From the NCBI GenBank assembly GCA_021413845.1, contig JAIOPP010000148.1, positions 1-64,000 on the forward strand: a stretch of DNA of 64,000 bases, read 5' to 3'. Within the stretch, counting starts at the first letter, position 1; each line of letters opens with the position of its first letter. The notes below the pieces were generated by a model that did no database searches, was not told the DNA's origin, and saw only the letters and a program-made list of their open reading frames with translations. Below are positions 35,102-45,106 of the stretch, in pieces. The stretch comes from Planctomycetia bacterium (lineage in GTDB: Bacteria; Planctomycetota; Planctomycetia; Pirellulales; PNKZ01). The translations under genes were made by a program, and so were the position numbers.

Positions 35102-37378
35102 ATGCACGTCGGTTTGCGCCTCATCGCGATTTTAATCGCCTGCGGCGCGACGATGCGCGTAGCGGAGCAGTCATTGCCGGCAGCCGAGCCGCTTTCGCTG
35201 GAGCCACCCTCACTCGAACCGTTGCCGCTGGTGCCGCTGCCGGGTTCGACCGATGCGCGGTTCGCTTCGGCAGCGCAGCCGTTTGCCGAACAGCAACCGC
35301 CGGCCGCACCACCGATCTTCCGGCTCCCTGAAACCGAGGTCGTCGCCGAACCGCCGGATGCGTTCGCGGTGCCGCGCGTCGCCCAGGCCCCGACTCTGCA
35401 ACAGCGGATCGATGCGATCGGCCGGGCGCAATCGTTGCTCGGCGAGATGGGGAGCGCGTCGGAAGGAATGGTCGGACAAGCGCAGCTGCAATATCGTCCG
35501 CTGCTCCGGCCGGGTGAAGTGTTCGAGACGATCCCGGGCGTGATCGTCACGCAGCACAGCGGCTCGGGCAAAGCGAACCAATGGTTCTTGCGCGGCTTCA
35601 ATCTCGACCACGGCACCGACTTCTCGATCAAGGTCGACAACGTGCCGATCAACTTGCCGACGCATGCCCACGGCCAGGGCTATCTCGACGTCAACTTCTT
35701 GATCCCCGAGTTGATCTACTCGATGGAATATAAGAAGGGACCCTACTATGCCGAGCAGGGAGACTTCAGCTCCGCCGGCGGTGCCGAAGTGCGGATCATG
35801 GATCGGCTGCCGCAGAACATCGCCAAGGCGGGGATCGGTTCGTTCGGCTACTACCGCACGCTCTTCGCCGGCTCGTCCGACGCCGGTGCCGGCCACGCGC
35901 TCTATGCGTTCGAGTATCAGCACTACGACGGCCCGTGGGTCGTGCCGGAGCGATTCGGCAAATACAACGGGCTCTACAAATACACGCTCGGCGACGAAGA
36001 CTTCGGCGCCAGCATCTCGACGCAAAACTATTACTCCCAGTGGACCTCGACCGACCAGATTCCGCTGCGCGCGGTTCGGTCGGGCCAACTTTCGCTCTTT
36101 GGAACGCTCAACCCGACCGACGGCGGAGTCACGTATCGCTCGATCAACAACGCGCAACTTTGGCACCGCTGGAGCGACACGTCGATCACGAAGGTCAACG
36201 CCTATGCGCAATACTACCAACTCGATCTCTACAACGACTTCACGTTCTATCTCGACGATCCGGTGAACGGCGACCAATTCGCGCAGCGCGATCGCCGGGC
36301 CATCTACGGCACGATGCTTTCCCATCAATGGGAGCGCGACGTGCTCGGCGCGCGCACGTCGACGACGATCGGCGCGCAGCTCCGCGACGACGACATTCCC
36401 CGCGTGGCACTCGATAAGACGGCGAACCGCGAGGTGCTTTCGACGACCCGCGACGACAAGGTGAACCAAGCCTCGCTCGGGCTCTACGCCAGCCGCACCC
36501 GTTGGTGGTTCGAGGACGTGCGTACGATCGTCGGGACGCGCGGCGACTTCTACAACTTCGATGTGAACAGCCGCACGATCGCAGAGAATTCCGGCTTCGT
36601 CGCCGCCGGCGTTTGGAGCCCGAAGGCTTCGATCGTCTTCGGGCCGTGGGACAAGAGCGAGTATTTCGTGAACTGGGGCCGTGGCTTCCACTCGAACGAT
36701 GCCCGCGGCACGACGACGCGCATCGATCCGGCTTCGCTGACCGCGGTCGATCCGGTAACGCCGCTGGTGCGCTCGCAGGGCTATGAAGTCGGCTTCCGCA
36801 GCTCGAAGATCACGAACCTCAACACTTCGCTCGCCGTCTGGTATCTCGATCTCGGCAGCGAGTTGCTCTTCGTCGGCGATGCGGGGACGACGGAGCCGAG
36901 CCGCGCGAGCCGGCGCTACGGCGTCGAATGGGCGAATTACTATACGATCAACCCTTGGCTCCGCTACGACTTCGACATCGCCGACACCCACTCGCGCTTC
37001 GTCGGCGACGACCCGAGCGCCGCGGGCAACTACATTCCCGGCGCGATCGGGCTGACGCTCAACACGGGCCCGACCTTCACTGCGCAAAACGGGCTGTTCA
37101 CTTCGCTCCGGCTCCGGCACTTCGGCCCCAGGCCGCTCACGGAAGACAACGGCGTACGCTCGAATAGCACGTCGCTGGTCGATCTCCGCGTCGGTCTACA
37201 GAAGAAGCGCTTTCAGTGCGGGATCGACGTCTTCAACTTGCTCGCCACGACGAACCACGACATCGACTACTACTACGCCTCACGCCTGCCGGGCGAACCG
37301 GCAGGCGGCGTGAACGACATCCACTTCCATCCCGTCGAGAAGACGGGCGTACGTGGCTGGGTGAACTTAGCGTGGTAA
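35102..37378 (+). CDS. TonB-dependent outer-membrane receptor
   Basis: A 758-residue protein with signal peptide (VGLRLIAILIACGATMRVAE) and a Pro-rich leader. The plug domain is clear: GEVFETIPGVIVTQHSGSGK, ANQWFLRGFNLDHGTDFSIK and VDNVPINLPTHAHGQGYLDV. A beta-barrel of alternating strands follows and the last residues GWVNLAW give the terminal aromatic needed for outer-membrane insertion. It follows the feo operon by 78 bases, suggesting an iron or other metal-chelate substrate, but the ligand cannot be read from sequence. The HAHGQGY motif could suggest metal coordination. Confidence 0.93.
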   Translation: MHVGLRLIAILIACGATMRVAEQSLPAAEPLSLEPPSLEPLPLVPLPGSTDARFASAAQPFAEQQPPAAPPIFRLPETEVVAEPPDAFAVPRVAQAPTLQQRIDAIGRAQSLLGEMGSASEGMVGQAQLQYRPLLRPGEVFETIPGVIVTQHSGSGKANQWFLRGFNLDHGTDFSIKVDNVPINLPTHAHGQGYLDVNFLIPELIYSMEYKKGPYYAEQGDFSSAGGAEVRIMDRLPQNIAKAGIGSFGYYRTLFAGSSDAGAGHALYAFEYQHYDGPWVVPERFGKYNGLYKYTLGDEDFGASISTQNYYSQWTSTDQIPLRAVRSGQLSLFGTLNPTDGGVTYRSINNAQLWHRWSDTSITKVNAYAQYYQLDLYNDFTFYLDDPVNGDQFAQRDRRAIYGTMLSHQWERDVLGARTSTTIGAQLRDDDIPRVALDKTANREVLSTTRDDKVNQASLGLYASRTRWWFEDVRTIVGTRGDFYNFDVNSRTIAENSGFVAAGVWSPKASIVFGPWDKSEYFVNWGRGFHSNDARGTTTRIDPASLTAVDPVTPLVRSQGYEVGFRSSKITNLNTSLAVWYLDLGSELLFVGDAGTTEPSRASRRYGVEWANYYTINPWLRYDFDIADTHSRFVGDDPSAAGNYIPGAIGLTLNTGPTFTAQNGLFTSLRLRHFGPRPLTEDNGVRSNSTSLVDLRVGLQKKRFQCGIDVFNLLATTNHDIDYYYASRLPGEPAGGVNDIHFHPVEKTGVRGWVNLAW

Positions 37379-37393
37379 GATCCGACGCGCCCG

Positions 37394-38413
37394 CTACTTC
37401 GTCGGCGCCGCTTGGGCCGTCGTCGAGGGGCCGTTGATCTGAGCATAGGCCGCGATCTCGCCGACGACGTCGGAGCCGAGATCCGTCGAGATCTGGATCC
37501 GATAGTTCACGTTGCCCGGCTCGGAGCCGGCCGTGAAGACGATCGGCACGAGATGCACTTTCTTGGCGACGTCGCCGGTCTTGAACTCGAAGTTCTTATC
37601 CGAAGCGACGACTTCCGTGATCTTAAACGGCTGCTTCCCTTGCACGACGATTTGCTTCGTGACCTTTTGGCCCGGTTGCAACACGCCGAGAAACAGCGAG
37701 CTCGGACTCACGGTCAGCGAGGTTTCCAGCCGGCCTTCGACGCCGATCGGAAGTTCCGGAGCCGCGGCGTCCGAAGTTTGCAGCACGATCTGCTCGTTGA
37801 GATAGCCGCTCGGAGCGCCGGGCTTGAGCTGCACTTTGAGTTGATAGCGAACTTGACCGTTGGCGCGGCTGACCTCGACCGCTTCGGCTTCGAGAAACGA
37901 GCGGCCGCTCTTCACGCCGAGCACGCGCCAATCACTCCGGCCGGCATAGCTGAGCTCGAGCGTCCGCTCGGCCGATTGTCCGACGTCGAGCGTGTTGAAA
38001 TCGACGAACGGCGGGTTCAGGATAATGTCTTGGCGAATGTAGCCGGCGACGTTCAATTGCACTTCGGCATAGAACGGCTTGTCGATGATCACGGTCAGCG
38101 TCGCGCTCCGCTGGCCGACGAATTGATCGGTGTTGAAGTGCGCGATGATCGCCGCTTCGCCGTAGGTCTTCACCGTCTCTTGCGAGACGCGCGGAGTCGT
38201 GCAACCGCAGCTCGTACGGACCGACGCGACATGCACGTCTTCCACGTACGGGTTCTTGAACTTGAAGTAGTGCTCGACCTTCGCGCTGCGCGCGACTTTC
38301 CCGAAGTCGTAACGTGTCTCGTCGAACATCTTCGTCGCCCAGTCTTCCGCACGGACAGGCGACTCGAAGCCCAGCCAACAACAGAACGCGAGCAGCGCAA
38401 TGGGACGAAACAC
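37394..38413 (-). CDS. DUF1573 domain secreted protein
   Basis: A 339-residue protein. I chose the GTG at 38413 because GGAGG lies 5 bases upstream, inside the longer open frame. A signal peptide follows (FRPIALLAFCCWLGFESPVR). The DUF1573 domain is typical: FDETRYDFGKVARSAKVEHY, FKFKNPYVEDVHVASVRTSC then GCTTP. A second Ig-like module is in the C-terminal half (SLFLGVLQPGQKVTKQIVVQ). The family is an ASH/MSP-like beta-sandwich of unknown function, probably a periplasmic binding module. It is convergent with the TonB receptor gene. Confidence 0.9.
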   Translation of the reverse strand: MFRPIALLAFCCWLGFESPVRAEDWATKMFDETRYDFGKVARSAKVEHYFKFKNPYVEDVHVASVRTSCGCTTPRVSQETVKTYGEAAIIAHFNTDQFVGQRSATLTVIIDKPFYAEVQLNVAGYIRQDIILNPPFVDFNTLDVGQSAERTLELSYAGRSDWRVLGVKSGRSFLEAEAVEVSRANGQVRYQLKVQLKPGAPSGYLNEQIVLQTSDAAAPELPIGVEGRLETSLTVSPSSLFLGVLQPGQKVTKQIVVQGKQPFKITEVVASDKNFEFKTGDVAKKVHLVPIVFTAGSEPGNVNYRIQISTDLGSDVVGEIAAYAQINGPSTTAQAAPTK

Positions 38414-38895
38414 GGAAACCTCCACTAACTATCAAAAGGACAAAACGACGCAACAACAGGCGAGTTCAAGCATCCTGCTCGTTTTGCCCCGGGTGCCGTC
38501 CACAGGGGAAGAAAGCGGTGCGTCGACGTTTCCGATTCTCCGGCAGCGATGCCGGCAAATCGAAAACCAATGGGCGACGGGCGCGCTTTCTTCTACTCTC
38601 ATCGGTATGAGAATTCTCGAACTCAAGTTGCCGCCTCGATGGCCGTGCATCGGGCACGCCGGTAATTATCACAATTACGTTTAGAAACGACAAAGGGAAA
38701 CCGACCCGGTTCATCGGCTCAGCTTCGTTAGTAAGCAAGGTCTTTGAGACCCCTACCCCTTAACGGATGGCTCAACGCTTTCGGCGCTCTGCGAAAGACA
38801 GGCAAGCTGACTGCGTGAAATGTTTCACTGCTGCCATTTATCGGCTAACATAAGCGCCTACGCATCGCTTCGACCGGGCACGAAAGGACACTTAC
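38414..38895. other. Non-coding divergent region
   Basis: About 480 bases between the divergent DUF1573 and thioredoxin/NHL genes. No credible ORF. A near-palindrome GTGAAA/TTTCAC lies at 38815-38828, about 70 bases before the thioredoxin gene, and could be an operator; nothing else stands out. Confidence 0.5.
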
Positions 38896-40701
38896 ATGAT
38901 TGGAATCGAACGGGCACTCAGCCACGGGCGTTTCTCGATAGCGACGGCCCTCTTGGTTGCCGTCGGGGGAATTTTCTGCGGCGGTTCAGTTGCCTCGGCC
39001 CAAGAGCCCGCCGGCGCAGGGGCGAAGAAGCCGGTCGCCACACCCAACCCGTTCGGCGATGTGAGCCAGGCTCGCAAGATCAATGCGTTTCAGACGACGC
39101 CCGGCGTCACGATCGATTGGATCAACACCGGCAAACCCCTCACGCCAGACCAGCTGCGCGGCAAGTTCGTGCTGCTCGACTTCTGGACTTACTGCTGTAT
39201 CAACTGCATGCATATCTTGCCGGAGTTGAAGAAGCTTGAGCAAGCGTATCCCAACGAGCTCGTCGTCATCGGCGTTCACTCGGCGAAATTCGAAAACGAA
39301 CGGGACTCGAAGAACATCACCGACGCGGTGCTGCGCTACGAGATCGAGCATCCGGTCGCCAACGACAACAAGATGGCGATCTGGAATGAGTTCGGCGTCA
39401 GCAGTTGGCCGTCGCTGGTCTTGATCGATCCCGATGGCAAGCTCGTCGCGCGCAGCAGCGGCGAGTTCACGTTCGAGCAGATCAACCCGATCATGTCGAA
39501 GGCGATCGCGCATTACACCGCGGCCGGCAAGATCGACCCGAAGCCGATTCTTTTCGAACGCGAAGCGAGCAAGGCCAAAGACACGCCGCTCCGCTTCCCG
39601 GGCAAAGTGCTGGCCGATGCCGCCGGCAAGCGCTTGTTCATTGCCGATAGCAACCACAATCGGATCGTCGTCACGTCGCTCGAAGGGAAATTGCTCGACG
39701 TGATCGGCTCCGGCGAAATCGGCTTTACCGAAGGAGATTTCGCGAAGTGCAGCTTCAACCATCCGCAAGGGATGGCGCTCGTCGGGCAGACGCTGTACGT
39801 TGCCGACACCGAGAACCACATGCTGCGCAAGGTCGATCTCGAAAAGAAGCTCGTCACGACGATCTCGGGCAATAGCGTGCAAGGGCGCAATCCGTTTCCC
39901 GGTTCCGACCCGAAGCATTTCACCGGCACGACCAAGCGCTTCGTCGGCAAGCCGAAGCTTACCGAACTGAACAGCCCTTGGGATCTGTGGGTGCATGGCA
40001 AAGACCTCTACATCGCGATGGCCGGCCCGCATCAGATCTGGAAGATGCCGCTCACCGAAACGGAGATCGGTCCGTTCGCCGGCAACGGACGAGAAGACAT
40101 CGTCGACGGCCCGCACCTTCCCGATGTGCCGTATGCCGAAGGCGCATCGTCGTTCGCGCAGCCGAGCGGGTTGACGTCGGACGGGGTTTCCCTCTTCGTC
40201 GCCGATAGCGAAGGGAGCTCGATTCGCGGAGTTCCCTTCGACACCGAGAAGCCGGTGTACACGGTGATCGGCACATCGCAAATGCGCGACAGCCGGCTCT
40301 TCACGTTCGGCGATCGAGACGGCGATGTCGAAGTCGCGAAGCTGCAGCATCCGCTGGGAGTCGCTTATCACAACGGCGTGATCTACGTCGCCGACACGTA
40401 CAACAATAAGATCAAAGCGGTCGACGCGAAGAACGGCTCTTCGAAGACCTTCGCCGGAAACGGCCAACCGGGCCTAGCCGACGCACCGGCGCAGTTCGAC
40501 GAGCCGACCGGGATCTCGATCGCCGGCGATATCATTTACGTGGCTGATACGAACAACCACGCGATCCGCACGATCGACTTGAAAAACGGCAACAAGGTCG
40601 GAACCCTACAGATCGCCGAACTTACGCCGCCGCCGAAGCCGGCTGCCGTCCCTCCCAAACCGGCACCGAAGGCTCCGGCCTCCGCTTCGGGCGATAAGTA
40701 G
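38896..40701 (+). CDS. Secreted thioredoxin-like / NHL repeat protein
   Basis: A 601-residue protein with AAGGA before the ATG and a signal peptide (SIATALLVAVGGIFCGGSVA). A TlpA/DipZ-type thioredoxin domain (residues about 70-210) has the active site WTYCCINCMH with redox pair C101/C104 and WPSLVLIDPDGKLVARSS as the cis-Pro strand. Residues about 230-570 contain NHL beta-propeller repeats (KRLFIADSNHNRIVVTSLEG, GQTLYVADTENHMLRKVDLE, GVIYVADTYNNKIKAVDAK). The C-terminus is Pro/Lys rich. Extracytoplasmic thiol-disulfide exchange combined with a propeller binding module is likely. Confidence 0.93.
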   Translation: MIGIERALSHGRFSIATALLVAVGGIFCGGSVASAQEPAGAGAKKPVATPNPFGDVSQARKINAFQTTPGVTIDWINTGKPLTPDQLRGKFVLLDFWTYCCINCMHILPELKKLEQAYPNELVVIGVHSAKFENERDSKNITDAVLRYEIEHPVANDNKMAIWNEFGVSSWPSLVLIDPDGKLVARSSGEFTFEQINPIMSKAIAHYTAAGKIDPKPILFEREASKAKDTPLRFPGKVLADAAGKRLFIADSNHNRIVVTSLEGKLLDVIGSGEIGFTEGDFAKCSFNHPQGMALVGQTLYVADTENHMLRKVDLEKKLVTTISGNSVQGRNPFPGSDPKHFTGTTKRFVGKPKLTELNSPWDLWVHGKDLYIAMAGPHQIWKMPLTETEIGPFAGNGREDIVDGPHLPDVPYAEGASSFAQPSGLTSDGVSLFVADSEGSSIRGVPFDTEKPVYTVIGTSQMRDSRLFTFGDRDGDVEVAKLQHPLGVAYHNGVIYVADTYNNKIKAVDAKNGSSKTFAGNGQPGLADAPAQFDEPTGISIAGDIIYVADTNNHAIRTIDLKNGNKVGTLQIAELTPPPKPAAVPPKPAPKAPASASGDK

Positions 40702-41125
40702 GCCGGTAAGCGGGTCGGCATCCCGTTCGAGTAGAGAAACGCTTAGCGGCGCTCGATAAAAGAGCCAGCAGAAAGGGCCGGGGAGGCGCTTTGCCCTGCG
40801 GCCCCCCCGTTCGGCGATCGCGTTGCCGGCAACCCTCCGGTTTTCTCGCTCGGAAGGCTGCTTGCGGATTGCAAATTTCCGCCATGAAACACTAGAATAG
40901 CGGATTCTTCCCAGGCCGGCTCTCAAGCCAGTCTGGAGACAACGCTTGCGATCGTCGCGCTTCGGGCCGAGGGGCTGCTCCGTGGAGCATTCCGTTGGGT
41001 CGGCGGGATGCTATCGCCTGTCGGTATTGAGATACAACGTTCCGGCTTCCCTTGCATCCCGAATCTTCCCTTGCATCCCGAATCGGTTCCTGAGTTTCCC
41101 TTAGCCCTAAGTTTCGCTTCGCTTC
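40702..41125. other. Non-coding region before ffh
   Basis: About 420 bases without a credible gene. It contains a 19-base direct tandem repeat, listed separately. No SRP RNA, tRNA or riboswitch was recognised. Confidence 0.55.
41046..41083. repeat. 19-base perfect tandem repeat upstream of ffh
   Basis: CTTCCCTTGCATCCCGAAT occurs at 41046-41064 and again immediately at 41065-41083. It ends 42 bases before the ffh start. Confidence 0.9.
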
Positions 41126-42601
41126 ATGTTCGACTCGCTCCAAAAAGGCCTGAATTCGGCTTTTAAGTCCTTGACCGGTAAGGCCAAGTTGACCGAGGGG
41201 AACATGCGCGACGGCCTTAAGCTCGTCGAACAGTCGCTGCTCGAAGCCGACGTCAACGTCACGGTCGTGCGCGACTTCATCGGCCGCGTGACGGAACAAG
41301 CCATCGGGGCGAAGGTCATCGAGTCGCTCCGCCCGACCGAGCAATTGGTCGGCATCGTGCATCAAGAGCTCATCAACTTGATGGGCCCGGTCGACCACTC
41401 TCTGCATCTGCGCGGCGACCTGACCATCTTGATGATGTGCGGCTTGCAAGGCTCCGGCAAGACGACTTCGTGCGGCAAGCTTGCCAAGATGCTCCTCGGG
41501 CGCGGCAAGAAGCCGATGCTCGTCGCCGCCGATCTTCAGCGCCCCGCCGCGATCGAGCAACTCAAGATTCTCGGCGCGCAGCTCGGCGTGCCGGTCTATA
41601 GCGAGCCCGGCCAACAAGACCCGGTGATCGTTTGCCAGAACGGCGTGAAGCAAGCGAAGCAGCTCGGCGCGCAAGTTCTGATTCTCGACACCGCCGGTCG
41701 GCTGCACATCGACGATGAGTTGATGGAGCAGCTCAAGCGGATCGATCGCCGCTGCGAGCCGGATCAGGTTTATCTCGTCGTCGACGGCATGACCGGCCAA
41801 GATGCCGTGAACAGCGCGAAAGCGTTTAACGAAGCGCTCGAGCTCGACGGCGTCATCATGACGAAGCTCGACGGCGACGCGCGCGGCGGTGCGGCGTTGT
41901 CCGTGAAAGCCGTGACCGGCGTGCCGCTCAAGTTCATGGGCACCGGCGAGCAACTCGACGCGCTCGAAGAGTTCCATCCCGATCGGATGGCCGGCCGCAT
42001 TCTCGGCATGGGCGACATGCTGACGCTCATCGAAACGGCGCAGCAAAAAGTCGACCAAGACGAGATGGCGAAGCAAGAAGAACGCTTGCGCCAAGGGAAG
42101 TTCACGCTCGAAGACTTCCGCAAGATGCTCGAGCAAACGAAGAAGATGGGCTCGTTCAGCAAGTTGCTCGGCATGATTCCGGGCATGGGCCAAATCAAAG
42201 ACATGATGGGCGATGCCGACGCCGAAGGAGATATGCGCCGCATCGGCGGCATCATCAACTCGATGACTCCCGACGAACGCCGCAACCCGACGAAGACGAT
42301 CGACATGAGCCGTCGCCGCCGCATCGCGGCAGGTGCCGGAGTCGAGGCGTCGGAAGTCAGCGGCTTGATCAAGCAGTTCGACGGCATGGCGCAGCTCATG
42401 ACGTCGATGGCGTCGATGGGCATGCGCGAGCGCATGAGCAAGATCAGCCAACTGCAACAAGGGGGCATGATGAACCCCGGCGCAGCCCTGGCGAAGGAAA
42501 AGGCAGGGACGGGCAAGCGCCTGACCGCCGAAGAACGTAAGAAGTTGCAGAAACAGCGTGAGAAAGAATTCCGCAAGCGCAAACGCGAATCGGAAAAATA
42601 A
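41126..42601 (+). CDS. ffh: Signal recognition particle protein Ffh
   Basis: A 491-residue protein. The N domain ([20 protein letters not shown]) is followed by the SRP GTPase with G1 [10 protein letters not shown] (106-115), [13 protein letters not shown] and [15 protein letters not shown]. The C-terminal M domain is Met-rich ([35 protein letters not shown]) and binds signal sequences and SRP RNA. It heads a run with rpsP, trmD, rplS and yraN, a common bacterial order. The M-domain tail is long and highly basic. Confidence 0.98.
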   Translation: MFDSLQKGLNSAFKSLTGKAKLTEGNMRDGLKLVEQSLLEADVNVTVVRDFIGRVTEQAIGAKVIESLRPTEQLVGIVHQELINLMGPVDHSLHLRGDLTILMMCGLQGSGKTTSCGKLAKMLLGRGKKPMLVAADLQRPAAIEQLKILGAQLGVPVYSEPGQQDPVIVCQNGVKQAKQLGAQVLILDTAGRLHIDDELMEQLKRIDRRCEPDQVYLVVDGMTGQDAVNSAKAFNEALELDGVIMTKLDGDARGGAALSVKAVTGVPLKFMGTGEQLDALEEFHPDRMAGRILGMGDMLTLIETAQQKVDQDEMAKQEERLRQGKFTLEDFRKMLEQTKKMGSFSKLLGMIPGMGQIKDMMGDADAEGDMRRIGGIINSMTPDERRNPTKTIDMSRRRRIAAGAGVEASEVSGLIKQFDGMAQLMTSMASMGMRERMSKISQLQQGGMMNPGAALAKEKAGTGKRLTAEERKKLQKQREKEFRKRKRESEK

Positions 42602-42691
42602 GCATCCGCACTCGGATGCCGATTCCCGTTTCGACACGCTTCGAAGACGAAACCAAGTGATGTGAACCGCTAGTTCGAAGGAGACGATTTC

Positions 42692-43102
42692 GTGGCAGTT
42701 AGGATTCGCATGAAAAAGATCGGACGCAAACACCGTCCTTTCTTCCGTATTTGTGCCGTCGATTCGCGCAGCCCGCGCGACGGTAAGGTCATCGAAGAGC
42801 TCGGCACCTACGATCCGAAAGTGCCGGACGTCGATGCCCGCGTGGTGATGAACCAAGAGCGTCTGACGTATTGGCTCGGCGTCGGCGCCAAGCCGAGCGA
42901 ACACGTCGCCGTGTTCATCAAGAAGTACGGTCCGAAGGGGATTCGCCTCAAGGAACAGGAAGACGCTCGCGCTCGGCTAGCCATGCCGAAGATCGTCCCG
43001 CCGGCTCCCGAAGCGATCATCATCCCGAAGAAGGCCGAAGCTGCTCCGGCGGAAGAAGGTTCGGCGGATGCGCCGGCCGAAGCCTCGGAAGCCGCCGGTT
43101 AA
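42692..43102 (+). CDS. rpsP: 30S ribosomal protein S16
   Basis: A 136-residue protein starting at GTG 42692 with GGAG 8-10 bases upstream. The first 85 residues are S16: AVRIRMKKIGRKHRPFFRIC, DSRSPRDGKVIEELGTYDP, NQERLTYWLGVGAKPSEHVA. The last 45 residues are an acidic Ala/Pro/Glu extension not present in the core family. It lies between ffh and trmD. Confidence 0.97.
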   Translation: MAVRIRMKKIGRKHRPFFRICAVDSRSPRDGKVIEELGTYDPKVPDVDARVVMNQERLTYWLGVGAKPSEHVAVFIKKYGPKGIRLKEQEDARARLAMPKIVPPAPEAIIIPKKAEAAPAEEGSADAPAEASEAAG

Positions 43103-43108
43103 TTCCAA

Positions 43109-43130
43109 CCGCTCGTAGCGATACGGGCGG
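43109..43130 (+). other. Hairpin with GNRA tetraloop between rpsP and trmD
   Basis: CCGCTCGTA (43109-43117) and TACGGGCGG (43122-43130) form a 9-base stem with one G-T pair around the loop GCGA. It sits in the 59-base rpsP-trmD gap. It may be an mRNA stability or translation control element. Confidence 0.45.
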
Positions 43131-43161
43131 GACGTTCGCCGGTGCCTAGCGAGTCGTCGTC

Positions 43162-43917
43162 ATGCGTTTCGACATCCTGACTTTGTTCCCCGAGATCTTC
43201 TCGGGCTACGTCGGTCAGAGCTTGTTGAAGGCGGCGATCGACCGCGGCTTGGTGGATGTCAGAACGCACGACATACGAGTGTGGGCGGAAGGAAAACATA
43301 AGCATGTCGACGATCGGCCGTTCGGCGGCGGGCCCGGAATGGTGCTCATGCCGAAGCCGGTGGTCGACTGCGTCGAGGCGGTGCGGAGCGGCGATGCCGA
43401 ACCGGGCCATCTCGTGATGCTTTCGCCGCAAGGTCGCAAGTTTACCCAACGAACGGCCGAAGAATTGGCGACGAAGAAGCGGGTCATCCTGCTTTGCGGT
43501 CGCTACGAAGGGTTCGACGAACGAATCAAGCTGGTCCTCAAGCCCGATGAAATCTCGGTCGGCGACTTCGTCCTCAACGGGGGCGAAGTCGCGGCGATGG
43601 TGATCATCGACGCTTGTATTCGCTTGATTCCGGAAGTGCTCGGAGACGAGAGAAGCAGCGCCGACGACTCGTTTTCCTCAGGCAACCGACTGCTGGAATT
43701 CGCACAATACACGAGACCGCGAGAGTTTCGCGGCCTCGCGGTGCCCGAGGTGCTGCTCAGCGGTAATCACGAGGCGATTGCTCGCTGGCGAAGAGAAGGA
43801 AGCCTCGAACGTACACGACAACGACGCGCCGACTTACTCGACGACCGCCCGCCAAGCGACGAACCGCTTCGCGACGCCGACGAGCATCAGGCCGACGATG
43901 AACTACGAAGGCCTTAA
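43162..43917 (+). CDS. trmD: tRNA (guanine-N1)-methyltransferase
   Basis: A 251-residue SPOUT-family enzyme that methylates G37 in tRNA. Family motifs are MRFDILTLFPEIFSGYVGQS, HVDDRPFGGGPGMVLMPKP, the knot region LLCGRYEGFDERIK and DEISVGDFVLNGGEVAAMVI. The usual rpsP-rimM-trmD-rplS order is kept except that rimM is missing: only 59 bases separate rpsP and trmD. Confidence 0.97.
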   Translation: MRFDILTLFPEIFSGYVGQSLLKAAIDRGLVDVRTHDIRVWAEGKHKHVDDRPFGGGPGMVLMPKPVVDCVEAVRSGDAEPGHLVMLSPQGRKFTQRTAEELATKKRVILLCGRYEGFDERIKLVLKPDEISVGDFVLNGGEVAAMVIIDACIRLIPEVLGDERSSADDSFSSGNRLLEFAQYTRPREFRGLAVPEVLLSGNHEAIARWRREGSLERTRQRRADLLDDRPPSDEPLRDADEHQADDELRRP

Positions 43918-44007
43918 TTAGTCCGCGCTCGAAACATACAATTTGTTCTAGATAGTTCCGCCGCCGACGAACCGCCGGCGAACTCCGCTTTGAAAGGAAA
44001 ACGAATC

Positions 44008-44388
44008 ATGTCGCAAAAAATTATCGCGCTGGTCGAAAAGAGCAGCCTCAAGGAAACGAAAGACATTCCGCAGTTCGAGGTCGGCGACACCGTCGACGTC
44101 CACACGCGCATTCTCGAAGGCGATAAGGAACGGATCCAAATCTTCAACGGTTTGGTCATCGCCACGGCCGGCCGCGGCCCAGGCGCCAACTTCACCGTTC
44201 GCCGCATCGTGCAAGGCGAAGGGGTCGAACGGAAGTTTCCTTTGCACTCGCCGAAGATCGCCAAGGTCGAAGTGAAGCGCTCCGGCATCACCCGCCGCGC
44301 CAAGCTCTACTACCTCCGCGATCGGGTCGGCAAGTCGACCCGCCTCCGCGAACGCTTCGTCGACATCACGGGCGGCGAGAAGAAGTAG
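44008..44388 (+). CDS. rplS: 50S ribosomal protein L19
   Basis: A 126-residue protein. The ATG at 44008 follows AAAGGA; a TTG 18 bases upstream overlaps that ribosome site and is unlikely. Family features are [60 protein letters not shown], and [19 protein letters not shown]. It is in the usual position after trmD. Confidence 0.98.
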   Translation: MSQKIIALVEKSSLKETKDIPQFEVGDTVDVHTRILEGDKERIQIFNGLVIATAGRGPGANFTVRRIVQGEGVERKFPLHSPKIAKVEVKRSGITRRAKLYYLRDRVGKSTRLRERFVDITGGEKK

Positions 44389-44517
44389 TCTTCGGCCAAG
44401 CTAGTCTTAAGCGAAGCGGCGGGCGTGTCGTAAGGCACGTCCGTCGGATACCAAGCCGCGACGAAAGATCCCCGGCCTCGATTCGACGAGGTCGACGGAT
44501 TCGGGAGGCGACTCTCC

Positions 44518-44946
44518 GTGTTCTGGCGATCTTGGTGGGAACGGCTTACGCGACTTTGGCGTCCGCGGCATACGCTTGGCCGCCGCGGCGAGGACGCCGC
44601 TGCGCAGTACTTGCGAGCGGCAGGCTGGAAGATCCTCGAACGGAGCCTCCGCTATCCGTGCGGCGAGTTGGATCTCGTCGCTCTCGACGGCGAGGCGATC
44701 GTGTTCGTCGAAGTGAAGACGCGCAGCTCGAAGCAGCGCGGCTTGCCGGCCGACGCGATTGACCGGAAGAAGCAGTCGCGCACGACGCTGGCCGCGCTCA
44801 CCTATCTCAAAAGCCGGCAATTGCTCGATCGTCGCACGCGGTTCGACGTCGTCGCGATCCTCTGGTCGGCCGATACCGCGGAGCCGGAGATCAAGCACTA
44901 TCGGGCCGCCTTCTCCGCCGCAGGCTCGCACGGCATGTTCTCTTAG
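44518..44946 (+). CDS. YraN/UPF0102 family nuclease-like protein
   Basis: A 142-residue protein from GTG 44518, with GGGAGG upstream. The family core is present: LGRRGEDAAAQYLRAAGWKI, then GELDLVALDGEAIVFVEVKT, which gives the E-D-EvK restriction-endonuclease-like site (the E of GELD, D of DLVA, E and K of EVKT). Its place after rplS is common in bacteria. Biochemical function is not established; a Holliday-junction or DNA-repair role has been proposed for the family. Confidence 0.92.
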   Translation: MFWRSWWERLTRLWRPRHTLGRRGEDAAAQYLRAAGWKILERSLRYPCGELDLVALDGEAIVFVEVKTRSSKQRGLPADAIDRKKQSRTTLAALTYLKSRQLLDRRTRFDVVAILWSADTAEPEIKHYRAAFSAAGSHGMFS

Positions 44947-45106
44947 CCGGGCCGGCTTCGGCTTCGGCAGAAGTTGCCTTAAGCGGCTCGCTATAAGCGG
45001 CATCATCGCTACGTTCGCGCGAGCGGCTCTCGGCGCATGAGCTAAGTTTGCCTGCGAGCGGATTTCCAAGCCGCTTCGCTTTCCGGTTTCAGGGGCAGGC
45101 TCAAGC

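Noticed and set aside
35210-37120. A 636-residue frame antisense to the TonB receptor
   Set aside because: Composition is typical of shadow frames and the sense strand has a clear receptor.
40892-42904. A 670-residue frame antisense to ffh and rpsP
   Set aside because: It spans two confident genes and has a shadow composition rich in His/Arg/Asp.
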